Below, piece by piece: positions 43,235 to 51,820 of a DNA stretch of 64,000 nucleotides. The DNA lies in contig JAXMDC010000003.1 of NCBI GenBank assembly GCA_046349035.1, forward strand, positions 434,001 through 498,000, given 5' to 3'. The position numbers and the translations under genes are program-made. Below the pieces are notes generated by a model, which ran no database searches, was not told the DNA's origin, and saw only the letters and a list, made by a program, of their open reading frames with translations. Source of the stretch: JAXMDC01 sp046349035 (GTDB lineage: Bacteria > Pseudomonadota > Alphaproteobacteria > Rhizobiales > Kaistiaceae). Every line of letters begins with the position of its first letter. Within the stretch, counting starts at the first letter, position 1.

Positions 43235-43603
43235 GTGGCCAAGGCCGAACTCGGGGCGAAACGCATTTGTCCCAATTGCGGTGCCAAGTACTACGACCTC
43301 AATCGGAGCCCGATCGTCTGCCCGCGCTGCGGCACGCATTTCGAGGCGCAGTCGCGCTCGCGAGCGCAGGCGGCGGCGCCGGTCGACGATGACACCGAGC
43401 TTGAGGATGCCGCCCCCGAGGGCGCCGAATTCGTGACGCTTGAGGAGGCGGACGAAGAGGCGGCGGGGGGCGTCGCCGACGATGAGGACGAAGAGGCCGC
43501 GGGCGACGACGCACCGGACCCGTTCCTTGAAGAAGTCGACGAGGAAGAGGACGACGTTTCGGGGATCATCGGCGGCGTCGAAGACGGCGACGAGGAGGCG
43601 TAA
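43235..43603 (+). CDS. TIGR02300 family protein (FYDLN acid domain)
   Basis: From a GTG start the 122-residue product reads VAKAELGAKRICPNCGAKYY, then DLNRSPIVCPRCGTHFEAQS. This is a four-Cys zinc ribbon (CPNC...CPRC) with the alphaproteobacteria-specific YYDLN signature. An almost entirely acidic C-terminal tail follows (EEADEEAA, DEDEEAAGDDA, DEEEDD). The family is defined by this layout and its function is unknown. The GTG is the only start that places the conserved AKAELGxKR at the N-terminus, and a sigma70-like promoter lies upstream. It is divergent from sppA. Confidence 0.93.
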   Translation: MAKAELGAKRICPNCGAKYYDLNRSPIVCPRCGTHFEAQSRSRAQAAAPVDDDTELEDAAPEGAEFVTLEEADEEAAGGVADDEDEEAAGDDAPDPFLEEVDEEEDDVSGIIGGVEDGDEEA

Positions 43604-43754
43604 GCGGTGGGCCGCCGGGCGGCTCCCGGCTGCGGGCGGACGGCTTGATTCGAGCAGCGACTGCGCATAGCAGTTGACGCGCACAGGCCTCGCGGCCCGC
43701 GCAAATGGGGGAAAACCTAGACGTCGCCGGCCGCCCATGGCCGGTCGCAGGAAT

Positions 43755-43830
<76 letters not shown>

Positions 43831-43918
43831 ACCCCGCCGGCGGTAACCGATAAGGCGCTCGGAGGCGCGCCTGAGGAGCGAGACGCGGCCAAATAGGTTC
43901 TTGCGTAAGAGGGCGATC

Positions 43919-44455
43919 ATGTCGAATCCGACGGACGGAGTTGCCTCCCGACCAGCGCTGCCTCGCGGTCTCGCTCTCGCGCTAGCGGCGGCCGTCTCGG
44001 CCGGAGGCCTCTTTCTCCTTGCGCCCGACAAGGCGGGGGCCCAGGGCCAAGCCCCACAAGAAAGCGGAGCCGCAGTCTGGGCGAAAGCCGCTTGCTCCAA
44101 TTGCCATGGTAATCTCGGCGCGGGCGACGGTGACCCCGCTTATCCGCAGGCGCCTAGTCTGCGCGACGCGCGGCTGAGCCGCGACCAACTCCAGGAGACG
44201 GTCGCCTGCGGCCGCCCGGGAACGCCGATGCCTTTCAATCTGGCGGGGGCGTATACCGAAACGGCATGCTACGGGCTGCCGCTCGGAAAGCCGCCTGAGG
44301 TTATCACGCGGGGCGCGGGCCTTTCCGCCGAACAGCTCAATCTCCTGGTCGATTTTCTGACGAAGAACGTCGTCGGGAAGACCAACATCACGCGCGAGAA
44401 CTGTGCGCTCTTTTTCGACGGCAACGCGAATGCACCGCTTTGCCGGCAATTTTGA
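43919..44455 (+). CDS. periplasmic c-type cytochrome
   Basis: The protein of about 178 residues has a signal peptide (PRGLALALAAAVSAGGLFLL ... KAGAQG) and one heme site, AACSNCHGNLGAGDGDPAYP (CxxCH). A likely axial Met lies in CGRPGTPMPFN. Two further Cys (TACYGLP and NCALFF) and a third near the C-terminus could form disulfides. It would carry electrons in the periplasm. The ATG at 43919 has AGAGGG upstream; a TTG at 43901 is less likely. It shares a strand with the pentapeptide gene and lies 1.6 kb from the PQQ dehydrogenase, for which it could be an electron acceptor. That link is inference. Confidence 0.87.
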   Translation: MSNPTDGVASRPALPRGLALALAAAVSAGGLFLLAPDKAGAQGQAPQESGAAVWAKAACSNCHGNLGAGDGDPAYPQAPSLRDARLSRDQLQETVACGRPGTPMPFNLAGAYTETACYGLPLGKPPEVITRGAGLSAEQLNLLVDFLTKNVVGKTNITRENCALFFDGNANAPLCRQF

Positions 44456-44510
44456 GCGCTCGATAGGCGACACCTAGCGCGGAGACCGCGAAGGCTGCGG
44501 GGGGCTGACC

Positions 44511-45287
44511 ATGAAACTCCGCGCTCTCCTCGCCGGTGCCCTCGCTTTGTATGCGCTGACTTTGGCAGGCGCCGTTGCGCAGGCACCGGGGCCGCGCGAA
44601 GCGGCATTCCTAGCCGGTCAAACGCTCGACTGTGCAGGCTGCAACCTCGCCGGCGCCGTGCTGAAGCGGAGGAACCTCGCCGGCGCCAACCTCGCTAACG
44701 CCAACCTCGCCGACGCGACGTTCCATGAGGCCAAGCTGAACGGCGCGATCCTGTCCGGCGCCCATGCCAAGGGGGCCAATTTCAACCTTGCCCTCCTAAC
44801 CGCCGCCAATTTCGCCGGCGCCGATCTGACCGAGGCCCTGTTCTTTGCCGCTGCCGCGTCGGGCGCGGACTTCAGCCGGAGCAAGCTCGCCGACGCGCGC
44901 ATGGGCAATGCCAGCCTAATCCGCGCCGTTTTCCAGGGCGCCGACCTCTCTCATGCCGATCTCGGCGGCGCCGTTCTGACCGATGCCCGGCTCGCCGGCG
45001 CCCGGCTGACCGAAGCCGATCTTCGGGAGGCAACCTTGGTCCGCGCCGACCTCAGCGGCGTCACAGCCGACCCGGTGTATTTCGGCAATGCCCGCCTGCG
45101 CGGCGCCAATCTCAAGGGAGCGGTCCTGCGTGGCTCGAACTTCACCGGCGCCGATCTCGGCGGCGCCAATCTCAGCGGCTGCGACCTCAGCGGCGCTCAG
45201 CTGGTGGGCGCGAGTCTGCTCGGGACCGACCTCGACGCCGCCATCCTCACCGGGGCACGAATGCCCGACAACACGGTGCATCCCTAA
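44511..45287 (+). CDS. secreted pentapeptide-repeat protein
   Basis: The 258-residue protein starts with a signal peptide (MKLRALLAGALALYALTLAG AVAQA). After a Cys pair (LDCAGCNLAGAVL) it consists of about 35 A-(D/N)-L-x-x repeats, such as LAGANLANANLADATF and LGGANLSGCDLSGAQLVGA. These form a right-handed quadrilateral beta-helix. Periplasmic pentapeptide proteins have varied or unknown roles; the DNA-mimic function of cytosolic Qnr-type proteins is not implied. It follows the cytochrome c gene by 55 bases. Its last 41 bases overlap the 3' end of the convergent secreted-protein gene. Confidence 0.9.
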   Translation: MKLRALLAGALALYALTLAGAVAQAPGPREAAFLAGQTLDCAGCNLAGAVLKRRNLAGANLANANLADATFHEAKLNGAILSGAHAKGANFNLALLTAANFAGADLTEALFFAAAASGADFSRSKLADARMGNASLIRAVFQGADLSHADLGGAVLTDARLAGARLTEADLREATLVRADLSGVTADPVYFGNARLRGANLKGAVLRGSNFTGADLGGANLSGCDLSGAQLVGASLLGTDLDAAILTGARMPDNTVHP

Positions 45288-45975
45288 TCGCAACGCGGGC
45301 GAAGACCTCAAGGCGGGTCGAGCTTTCGAAATAGCCTTCGGCGATCCGGAAATCGCCCTGCCCGGCTTTGCGCAGCAGGCGCCCCTGCAGCAGGGTGACG
45401 CGGTCTGCGGAAACCATGGCGCAGTCCTGCTTGACGAAGGTACCGTCGACCGGTTGCTCGCGGTCGGCCGGCGGCTCGTCGGTACACTGCCACGTCCCGT
45501 CGCGGAACTGCCCTTTGACGATGGTCGTCAGCGTGTGGGCGACTAGGCGAAGGTCGGTCGGTGCCCGCGGGTCGGTGACAAACCGATAACCCTGGACGAG
45601 GCCGGCATCGTCGATCAGCAGCGAAGTGACAATCGGCTGGCCATAGAAGACGTTGGCCGAGAAGCGGGCGATCTCGGCGGGGTCGCGGTAGGCTCGGGCG
45701 ATGTATTCCCACTCATTGTCGTAGATGAACCAGACCTCGTGCAACGCGGTTTCCTTCTCCGCAGGACAGCGTGCAAAGTCGGCAAAGGTATCGAGGCGGA
45801 GCGACGGGGGACCGCCATTGGTGCCGCAGGACGGGTCTACCCACTCGTTCGCCGGCAGAGCGGCGACCGGGCTGCCCAGCTCGATGTCGAATATTCGTGC
45901 CCGTGACTGAGCTTCCGCGTGCTGCGCCACGAGCGCCGCGATCAGGCAAAGCAATGCCGAAAGGCTCAGTCGCAT
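45247..45975 (-). CDS. secreted protein of unknown function
   Basis: The 242-residue protein has a clear signal peptide (MRLSLSALLCLIAALVAQHA EAQ). The mature part contains several Cys (DPSCGTNGG, FARCPAEKE, WQCTDEPP, QDCAMVS and a CC pair near the C-terminus), consistent with periplasmic disulfides. The segment HEVWFIYDNEWEYIARAYRD is rich in aromatics. I do not recognise a family. It lies 75 bases downstream of the PQQ dehydrogenase on the same strand, with a strong terminator hairpin between them, so it may need its own promoter. Its 3' end overlaps the pentapeptide gene by 41 bases. Confidence 0.7.
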   Translation of the reverse strand: MRLSLSALLCLIAALVAQHAEAQSRARIFDIELGSPVAALPANEWVDPSCGTNGGPPSLRLDTFADFARCPAEKETALHEVWFIYDNEWEYIARAYRDPAEIARFSANVFYGQPIVTSLLIDDAGLVQGYRFVTDPRAPTDLRLVAHTLTTIVKGQFRDGTWQCTDEPPADREQPVDGTFVKQDCAMVSADRVTLLQGRLLRKAGQGDFRIAEGYFESSTRLEVFARVAIRDAPCCRAFVPR

Positions 45976-45995
45976 TGCCGCTCCACCGGGGCAAA

Positions 45996-46022
45996 GAAAG
46001 GGGGAGGCTGCCTCCCCCTTTC
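45996..46022 (-). terminator. intrinsic terminator after the PQQ dehydrogenase gene
   Basis: GAAAGGGGGAGG (45996-46007) and CCTCCCCCTTTC (46011-46022) form a perfect 12-base stem with a 3-base loop. On the minus strand the stem ends in CCCCCTTTC and continues TTTGC, a short U-rich tail. It is 29 bases past the stop codon. Confidence 0.7.
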
Positions 46023-46050
46023 GCTGGGGATCGTCTGGCGGTCGCGCCGG

Positions 46051-47892
46051 TTACAGGCCCCACACCACCAGCATAGCGGTCGGCAGCTTGAAGCGCGAAA
46101 TTCCGCCCGCGCCCGGATTGTCGCCGCCAACGATTTTGGCGATGTACTGCTTGCCACCGACGCCGAAGCTCATGATGCCCCCCTTCATGCCGGTGCCGGC
46201 ATTGAAGTGCCACATCTCCTCGAGCGTGTCGGAGTTGAAGGCCGAAACCCGGCCGTCGTCTCCGGCGGTGAACACCAGCCCGCCCGCGGTCGCCAGGGCG
46301 CCGACTTCCGCCTGGCGGTCGCCGGGGATGCCCTGGTCGCGGATGAAGGTCTTCAGCACCTTGCCCTTGGCCGTATCGATGGCGATCAGGGCGAACTTGG
46401 TGTCGACCTGGACCTGCCGGACCGTCGAGCCGAGACCCTCACGGACCAGTGGATTGAACGCCGCGTCGGTCGTTTGGGTGATGGTCTGGAAGGTGCAGCC
46501 AGTCGTTCGGGTGTTGTAGGTGATGCCCGTCCGCGGATCGAACGAGGCCGGCCAGATGCCGGTGGTGCCGCCACCCCAGGTCGCGCAGACCTGCGGCGCA
46601 TCGGCCTCGGCGCGGCCGCGGCGCGGCCCGGCGACGCCATAGGTCTGGACGCCGGCGTCGGGTCGGTATTCGACCGGCTTGCCGGTCTTGGGGTCGATGC
46701 CCTTCGTCCAGTTGATGTTGTCGACCTGGGCAATGGCGTCGATGAAGAGACCGTTGGTGCGGTCAAGGATGTAGGTGAAGCCGTTACGCTCCCAGTTCGC
46801 TAGCACCTTGCGTGTGCTGCCGTCGGCCGCCTTGAGGTCGAACAGAATGCGGCCGCCGGTCGAGTCGTAGTCCCACTGGTCGTTCGGTACTTCCTGGAAG
46901 TACCACTTCATCTTGCCGGTATCGGCGTCGAGGGCGAGCGTGCTGACGGCATAGAGGTTGTCGCCGGGACGGTATTCCGGGTCGTAGACCGGCGAGGGCT
47001 CACCGGTGCCCTTGTAGATGGTGTTGCTGTCCGGATCGAAGGCGGCGATGCCCCAGGGCATCACAGCGCCGTTGCGCCAAGTCTCCTTCGGCCAGGTGCC
47101 GAAGTTCGGTTCGCCCGGCTGGGGGATAGTGTAGGTCCGCCACAGCAGCTTGCCGCCATTGTCGGCGTCGTAGGCGGCGACATAGCCGATGCCGGAGCCG
47201 GTCGGGCTCGGAACGATGATGTTTTTGCCGCTCGCCGTTTGGAACACGCTCTCGAGGCCTGGGAAGCTGCGGCTCGCTATCATGTCGGCGGTGTTCGGCT
47301 GATCGACCGGCTCCTGCGCGCCGATCTCCCAGACCGCCTCCCCGGACTTGCGGTCGATGGCGATGATGCGGGCGTTCGGCTTGCCGCCGCTCTCCGGCCC
47401 GCCGGTGGTTTGGATCACCCAGTTGCCGTAGAGGGCGATGCCGCGGTCGGTGCTTTGCGCCGGCACCTTTGGGTCGAAGCGCCAGAGCGGGAAGGCCCGG
47501 TCGCCGCTGCTGACGTCATAGGCCATGACGCGGCCCTGGTTGTCGTTGAGATACATAATACCGTTGTCGACGAGCGGCTGCGCCGCCTCGTTGCAAGCGG
47601 TGCCGATGTTGCCGCCCTGCGGCATGGCGCAGCCGCCGATCGAGGACATATAGACGACGTGCAGATTCTTGACGTTGTCGCGATTGATCTGGTTCTGGAA
47701 GGAGTAGTGCCAGTTGCTCCAGTTACCGGAGGCCATCAGCCAGTTCTGGGGCTCCTTGTCGGCGTTCTTCATCCGCTCGCCCGTGACAGGCGGAAATGCT
47801 CCCGGCCCGGGAGCCTGCGCCTGCGCGGCGGTAGGCAGGCCCACCGCTGCGGCGGCGACCCCGGCCATTAGCAATCCAACGTGCGTTCTCAT
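46051..47892 (-). CDS. periplasmic PQQ-dependent alcohol dehydrogenase, methanol/ethanol family
   Basis: The 613-residue protein has a signal peptide (MRTHVGLLMAGVAAAAVGLP TAAQAQA) and an eight-bladed propeller with W-motif repeats such as GNWSNWHYSFQNQINRDNVK, YDADNGGKLLWRTYTI and FNSDTLEEMWHFNAGTG. GEPSPVYDPEYRPGDNLYAV and VPNDQWDYDSTGGRILFD match the active site. Asp341 aligns with the catalytic base, and the residue two positions on, Asp343, is Asp as in lanthanide-dependent XoxF/ExaF rather than Ala as in MxaF. The start has GGGAGGGG upstream. No cytochrome domain is fused; a cytochrome c gene lies nearby. The substrate is unknown. Confidence 0.9.
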   Translation of the reverse strand: MRTHVGLLMAGVAAAAVGLPTAAQAQAPGPGAFPPVTGERMKNADKEPQNWLMASGNWSNWHYSFQNQINRDNVKNLHVVYMSSIGGCAMPQGGNIGTACNEAAQPLVDNGIMYLNDNQGRVMAYDVSSGDRAFPLWRFDPKVPAQSTDRGIALYGNWVIQTTGGPESGGKPNARIIAIDRKSGEAVWEIGAQEPVDQPNTADMIASRSFPGLESVFQTASGKNIIVPSPTGSGIGYVAAYDADNGGKLLWRTYTIPQPGEPNFGTWPKETWRNGAVMPWGIAAFDPDSNTIYKGTGEPSPVYDPEYRPGDNLYAVSTLALDADTGKMKWYFQEVPNDQWDYDSTGGRILFDLKAADGSTRKVLANWERNGFTYILDRTNGLFIDAIAQVDNINWTKGIDPKTGKPVEYRPDAGVQTYGVAGPRRGRAEADAPQVCATWGGGTTGIWPASFDPRTGITYNTRTTGCTFQTITQTTDAAFNPLVREGLGSTVRQVQVDTKFALIAIDTAKGKVLKTFIRDQGIPGDRQAEVGALATAGGLVFTAGDDGRVSAFNSDTLEEMWHFNAGTGMKGGIMSFGVGGKQYIAKIVGGDNPGAGGISRFKLPTAMLVVWGL

Positions 47893-48294
47893 GACAATCC
47901 CCTCCCTTTCGCTGGCCATATTTCTGCTGCGTCCGTCGTCGTCGTTGCCAGCCCAATCGAGGCCCGCGGACCGCGCCGGGCAGTCGGCCCGACAAACGGG
48001 CGGCGGCCGCCTTGGCGCTCGCCTCGGCAGTTCCTCCGCAAGGCAGCTGCGACAGGATGCCTCCGCATAGAGATACCGGTCAACTTGACCGCGCCCGCGA
48101 GGGCGTGTCCGCGGAACCGACGGCAATTGCAGACCGGCTACCGGCAGCGGAGATTCCCGCAAGAAAATGGCCATCCGCCTCGGTATCGGGTAGATTTCCG
48201 AAGGGGGTGATCAGCCCGCTCGCCGCCACGATTTGGCCGTGGCGGCGTCGCATTAGGCGGCCGGGCGGGCCAACGCGGCAGGGCTCATTTCGCG
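47893..48294. other. 402-base intergenic region between divergent genes
   Basis: This gap separates the PQQ dehydrogenase (minus) from the membrane protein gene (plus). I see no convincing gene, tRNA or strong hairpin. A GGGAGGGG ribosome site for the dehydrogenase is at its left edge. Promoters for both directions presumably lie here, but none stands out by eye. Confidence 0.5.
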
Positions 48295-49326
48295 ATGAAG
48301 AAACGCGCGTACACGACCCTTTCCCTCGGTCTGCTCCTCGTCGCCTTGGGAGCGGCCGCGGTGTTCGTCGAGCGCTCGCCTGCCCGCTCGTTCGAGCAGG
48401 AGGTGGCGCATGCCGAGATGATCGAACGGGGGCCTCAATCGGCCGCGGCGCTGGCGCAATATGGTGAGCGGGCGATCCGCGTTTTCGGCATCTACGGTCA
48501 GACGCCCGAATTCGCCGACGTGCTCAGCCGCTACGGCCACAATCAGATCGTGCCGATCGTCGATCGCTGCCTCAAGGGAGGCGACGGCTTCATCGAAGCC
48601 GGGAACAACTTCAACCAGATCCTCGGCTCGCTGGTGCAGTTCCGCTGGCCGAAGCCCGAGCAGCTCACTCCGGAGGAATGCGGCTGGCAGGCGATCCTGC
48701 TGACACTCTCCGCCGGTAACGACTTTCTCGGCCAGTTCGCGATCGATAATGCCGGCGAAGCCAAACGCCTGCCGGGGAGCTCGGTGGCGGCGGCGGCGAA
48801 ATCGGTGGCTACCGGCGGGCTGCAGGGGCTGGAGAAGAAGCTGGTCCTCGGCGAGGAGACGACGTGGCGCGACTGGGGAGCGGCGGCGCTCAACCTGACG
48901 GCGGTCGGGTTGGCCGCGCGATCGGTCTCGGTCGCCGCCCGGGCGCGCATTGCCGCGACGGCATCGCGCCCGCCCCTAACGGCGCGGCTGGGTGTCGTCG
49001 GCGAAGGCCTTGTCGCCTTCGCCCGCGGCAACGCCCCGCGCATTGCCAAATACGCGACCTTCGGCGGCGTGATCTACCTCGCCATCCATCACCCTGCGGT
49101 CATCTCCGGCGCGGTGAAGACCATCGCCGAGGTGCTGTCGATCGACCCGACGGTCCTGCAGGTCCTGGTCTGGGGCGCAATCCTCTTCCTTCCAGCCTGG
49201 GCGGTGCTCAACGCGGTGGTGGCCCTGCGGGGGCTCGGCCGTGGTGTGGGCTGGCTGTTCGGCGGCAAGCGCTGGGCACCGGCGGCAATCACCGTCCGCA
49301 CCGGCGAACAGCAGCGGTCCGTCTAG
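48295..49326 (+). CDS. membrane protein of unknown function
   Basis: The 343-residue product has an N-terminal signal anchor (TTLSLGLLLVALGAAAVFVE, residues 7-26) and then a likely periplasmic helical region with MIERGPQSAAALAQYGERAI and HNQIVPIVDRCLKGGDGFIE. A central Ala/Arg-rich part (about 200-250) and two hydrophobic segments near the C-terminus (FGGVIYLAIHHPAVISGAV and VLVWGAILFLPAWAVLNAVV) follow. I do not recognise a family. It is followed 91 bases later by a TerB-like gene on the same strand. Codon use resembles its neighbours. No function is proposed. Confidence 0.65.
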   Translation: MKKRAYTTLSLGLLLVALGAAAVFVERSPARSFEQEVAHAEMIERGPQSAAALAQYGERAIRVFGIYGQTPEFADVLSRYGHNQIVPIVDRCLKGGDGFIEAGNNFNQILGSLVQFRWPKPEQLTPEECGWQAILLTLSAGNDFLGQFAIDNAGEAKRLPGSSVAAAAKSVATGGLQGLEKKLVLGEETTWRDWGAAALNLTAVGLAARSVSVAARARIAATASRPPLTARLGVVGEGLVAFARGNAPRIAKYATFGGVIYLAIHHPAVISGAVKTIAEVLSIDPTVLQVLVWGAILFLPAWAVLNAVVALRGLGRGVGWLFGGKRWAPAAITVRTGEQQRSV

Positions 49327-49417
49327 GCGCGGCGGACGCAACGGGTGGCTGGCCCTTGCGAGTGACGGCGACCCGCCCTATGCCTCCCGCAGCTTCTCCG
49401 GAATAGAACGGAATCCC

Positions 49418-49837
49418 ATGCAGCCGCGGCGGCCGGTCAGCCTTCACGAAGCCCTCATTTATGCGATGGTTACGCTATCGGCGGCGGACCGTACGATGAC
49501 CGAGCGCGAACTCCGCAAGATCGGCGATATCGTCAAGACGGCGCCGATTTTCGACGACTTCGATCCCGAGCGGCTGGTCGCCGTGGCGCAGGAGTGCGGC
49601 CGCTTGTTGCAGGGGCCTTCGAGCCTCGACACAATCCTGGAAGTGATCGCTGAGGCCGTTCCGGCGCGCCTGCGCGACACGACCTACGCACTCGCCGTAG
49701 AGGTTGCGGCAGCGGACGACGAGGTCGAGCGCGAGGAGGGACGCTTCCTCCACCTGCTGCGGCGCCGGCTCGGCCTCGACCAACTGACCGCGGCCGCGAT
49801 CGAGCGCTCGGCGCTGGCTAGACACCGCCGACTCTAG
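49418..49837 (+). CDS. TerB-like (tellurite-resistance TerB) domain protein
   Basis: The 139-residue all-helical protein contains HEALIYAMVTLSAADRTMTE and VEVAAADDEVEREEGRFLHL, then LRRRLGLDQ. The A-A-D/S-D-x-x-x-x-x-E-x-x-x-L pattern repeated in the two halves is the TerB acidic, metal-binding-like signature. Its role is uncertain; TerB-family proteins are linked to membrane stress and metal sensing. The ATG at 49418 is placed where the conserved helices begin. It converges with the antiporter gene at a distance of 4 bases. Confidence 0.8.
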   Translation: MQPRRPVSLHEALIYAMVTLSAADRTMTERELRKIGDIVKTAPIFDDFDPERLVAVAQECGRLLQGPSSLDTILEVIAEAVPARLRDTTYALAVEVAAADDEVEREEGRFLHLLRRRLGLDQLTAAAIERSALARHRRL

Positions 49838-49841
49838 CCGA

Positions 49842-51710
49842 TCAGCGCAACACTTCGTGGCGGACGGAGGGATCGCCCTCTGCTTCCTCGCGCGCCTGGC
49901 GGTAAGCAGGAATGCGTCCGGCCAGAGCTTCTCCGATCGCGTCGATCAGCGAGCGGGCTACCTCAAGCCGAGCGAGATACACATAGTCGGCACCGGCGGC
50001 GTAGATCGCCGCGCAGTCGCTGAAATTGATGGCGTTGGCGATAATCACTGCCTTGGGGCTGATGCGCCGTACTGCCTCGACCAGGCGGCGGTTATCGACG
50101 CCGCGCAGCAAATCGTCCGGCACCGTCGCCACGACCACCCGGGCGCGGTCAATACCGGCGTGGCGCAGTGTGTCGGCATTGGCGAGATCGCCGTATTCGA
50201 CGTGCGCGCCCACCTCGCGGATGCGGTCGTGCAGTGCCACGTTGAAGTCGATCACCAGCGTGTCGTGGACGAGGTCGGGATCGTCGCGGGCAATGTTGTG
50301 CAACAGCGATGCGGCAGTGCGGTGGAAGCCAAGGAGCGCCAAACGCCACTCGCGATCGTTCTCTTCCGCCATGGCCGGAGGCTCGCGAAAGCCGAGGCGA
50401 CGCAAGAGCGGCATCAGGCGGCGGTGAATGGCGTAGGCGGAGTGGTAAAGCGGCGCTGTGGCCAGGGCGGTGATGACGAAGGCGAAGACGATGGTCGCGG
50501 CCAGGTCGCGCGAGAGATGGCCGAACTGGACGCCGAGAAAGGCGATGACGAGGCCGAACTCGGAGATCTGGGCGAGTCGGACGGAAGTGACTTGGGCGGA
50601 CCGCTGGTCGGTGCCAGTCCAATAGAGGAGCGGGAAGAACACCAGCTGGCGGGCAACAATGGCAACAACCGCAATGACCAGCGCGACCAGAAAGCCAAGG
50701 CCGCTTGGCGCTGGAATGCTAAGGCCGAGACCGACGAAGAAAAGCGTGACGAAGAAATCCTTCACCACGCCGACCTTGGTGACGATCTCGGTGGCGTAAG
50801 GGAGGCTCGCCAGGGTCACGCCGGCGATCAGCGCCCCCATGCCGGCGCTAACCGCAAGGTGGAGATGGGCCGATGTCACCAGGCCGGCGACGGCATCGAG
50901 GCTGGCTCCCGTGAAAACGACGGCGAAGCACCAGCCGATCGCCGCCATCAGCACCACCTCGGGCACCTTGGCAACCCAGCGGAACACCGTCGGCAAAACC
51001 GCCTGGGAAAACGCCAGCGCAACGCCGGCGAGAATGGCGATACCGGCGAAGGAGCCGACGATCGGCAAAATCTCCGGGGCATCGAGGCGCGGCTGTAGGA
51101 GGATGAAGACGGTCGCCCAGAGGTCCTGAAACACCAGGATGCCGAGCGCCAAACGGCCCGGTGCGGTGTCGAGCTCGAAGGCCTCCTGGAACAGCTTGAC
51201 GACAATAAGGGTCGAGGAACCGGCGATGATGGCGCCGACGTAGAATGCCGGGAGATTGCCGGCGAGCAGCCCACCGCCGATGCCAACGAAGGCCAGCAGC
51301 TTGATGGCCAGGAAGCCGAACAATGCGGTCAACGGGAACTGCAGAAGGCCGCCCATAACGATGCTCGCCCCGCCGCTGACGATCTTGGCGAGGTCAATCT
51401 CCAGTCCGATCATGAACAGGAGCAGCACGAAGCCGAGCTGGGCAATGGTATCGATATTGGCGGGATCGGTGACGAGGCCGAGGCCGAGCGGGCCGGCGGC
51501 AACGCCGGCGATGATGAACCCAGCGATCGCCGGCAGCTTGGCACGGGTAAAGATCACGGCAAGAACGCCGGACAGCAGCAGCCCGAGCCCAATGTCGCGC
51601 ACCAGCGACGGCATGGTGCCCTCCGCGGCGAGCGCAGGCGTCACCTGGGCGGTCACGCAAAGAGCCGGGCCGACGGCGCGGAAGAGGAGCTTGGCGTTCA
51701 TGGAGCACAT
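49842..51710 (-). CDS. monovalent cation:proton antiporter-2 (KefB/KefC-like) with TrkA-N domain
   Basis: The 622-residue protein has about 12 hydrophobic segments of the CPA2 family, including FIIAGVAAGPLGLGLVTDPA and LGFVLLLFMIGLEIDLAKIV. A cytosolic Rossmann domain follows from about residue 460 (LVIDFNVALHDRIREVGAHV, EYGDLANADTLRHAGID). The usual glycine-rich nucleotide loop is replaced by LALLGFHRTAASLLHN. This looks like a ligand-gated potassium or sodium efflux antiporter, but the ion is not certain. An N-terminal signal-like stretch ending ALAAEG precedes the first membrane segment. ATG at 51701 is a possible alternative start. Confidence 0.88.
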   Translation of the reverse strand: MCSMNAKLLFRAVGPALCVTAQVTPALAAEGTMPSLVRDIGLGLLLSGVLAVIFTRAKLPAIAGFIIAGVAAGPLGLGLVTDPANIDTIAQLGFVLLLFMIGLEIDLAKIVSGGASIVMGGLLQFPLTALFGFLAIKLLAFVGIGGGLLAGNLPAFYVGAIIAGSSTLIVVKLFQEAFELDTAPGRLALGILVFQDLWATVFILLQPRLDAPEILPIVGSFAGIAILAGVALAFSQAVLPTVFRWVAKVPEVVLMAAIGWCFAVVFTGASLDAVAGLVTSAHLHLAVSAGMGALIAGVTLASLPYATEIVTKVGVVKDFFVTLFFVGLGLSIPAPSGLGFLVALVIAVVAIVARQLVFFPLLYWTGTDQRSAQVTSVRLAQISEFGLVIAFLGVQFGHLSRDLAATIVFAFVITALATAPLYHSAYAIHRRLMPLLRRLGFREPPAMAEENDREWRLALLGFHRTAASLLHNIARDDPDLVHDTLVIDFNVALHDRIREVGAHVEYGDLANADTLRHAGIDRARVVVATVPDDLLRGVDNRRLVEAVRRISPKAVIIANAINFSDCAAIYAAGADYVYLARLEVARSLIDAIGEALAGRIPAYRQAREEAEGDPSVRHEVLR

Positions 51711-51820
51711 GCGAGGCGGCGAAAGCCGATGGACCGGCGGCGCACCGCCCTTCTGCCGTCACCTGCGGCGGGCCGCAAGTGCCGCGAAAGCTCGGCGCAA
51801 AGAATAACGTCCGCCGGCGA

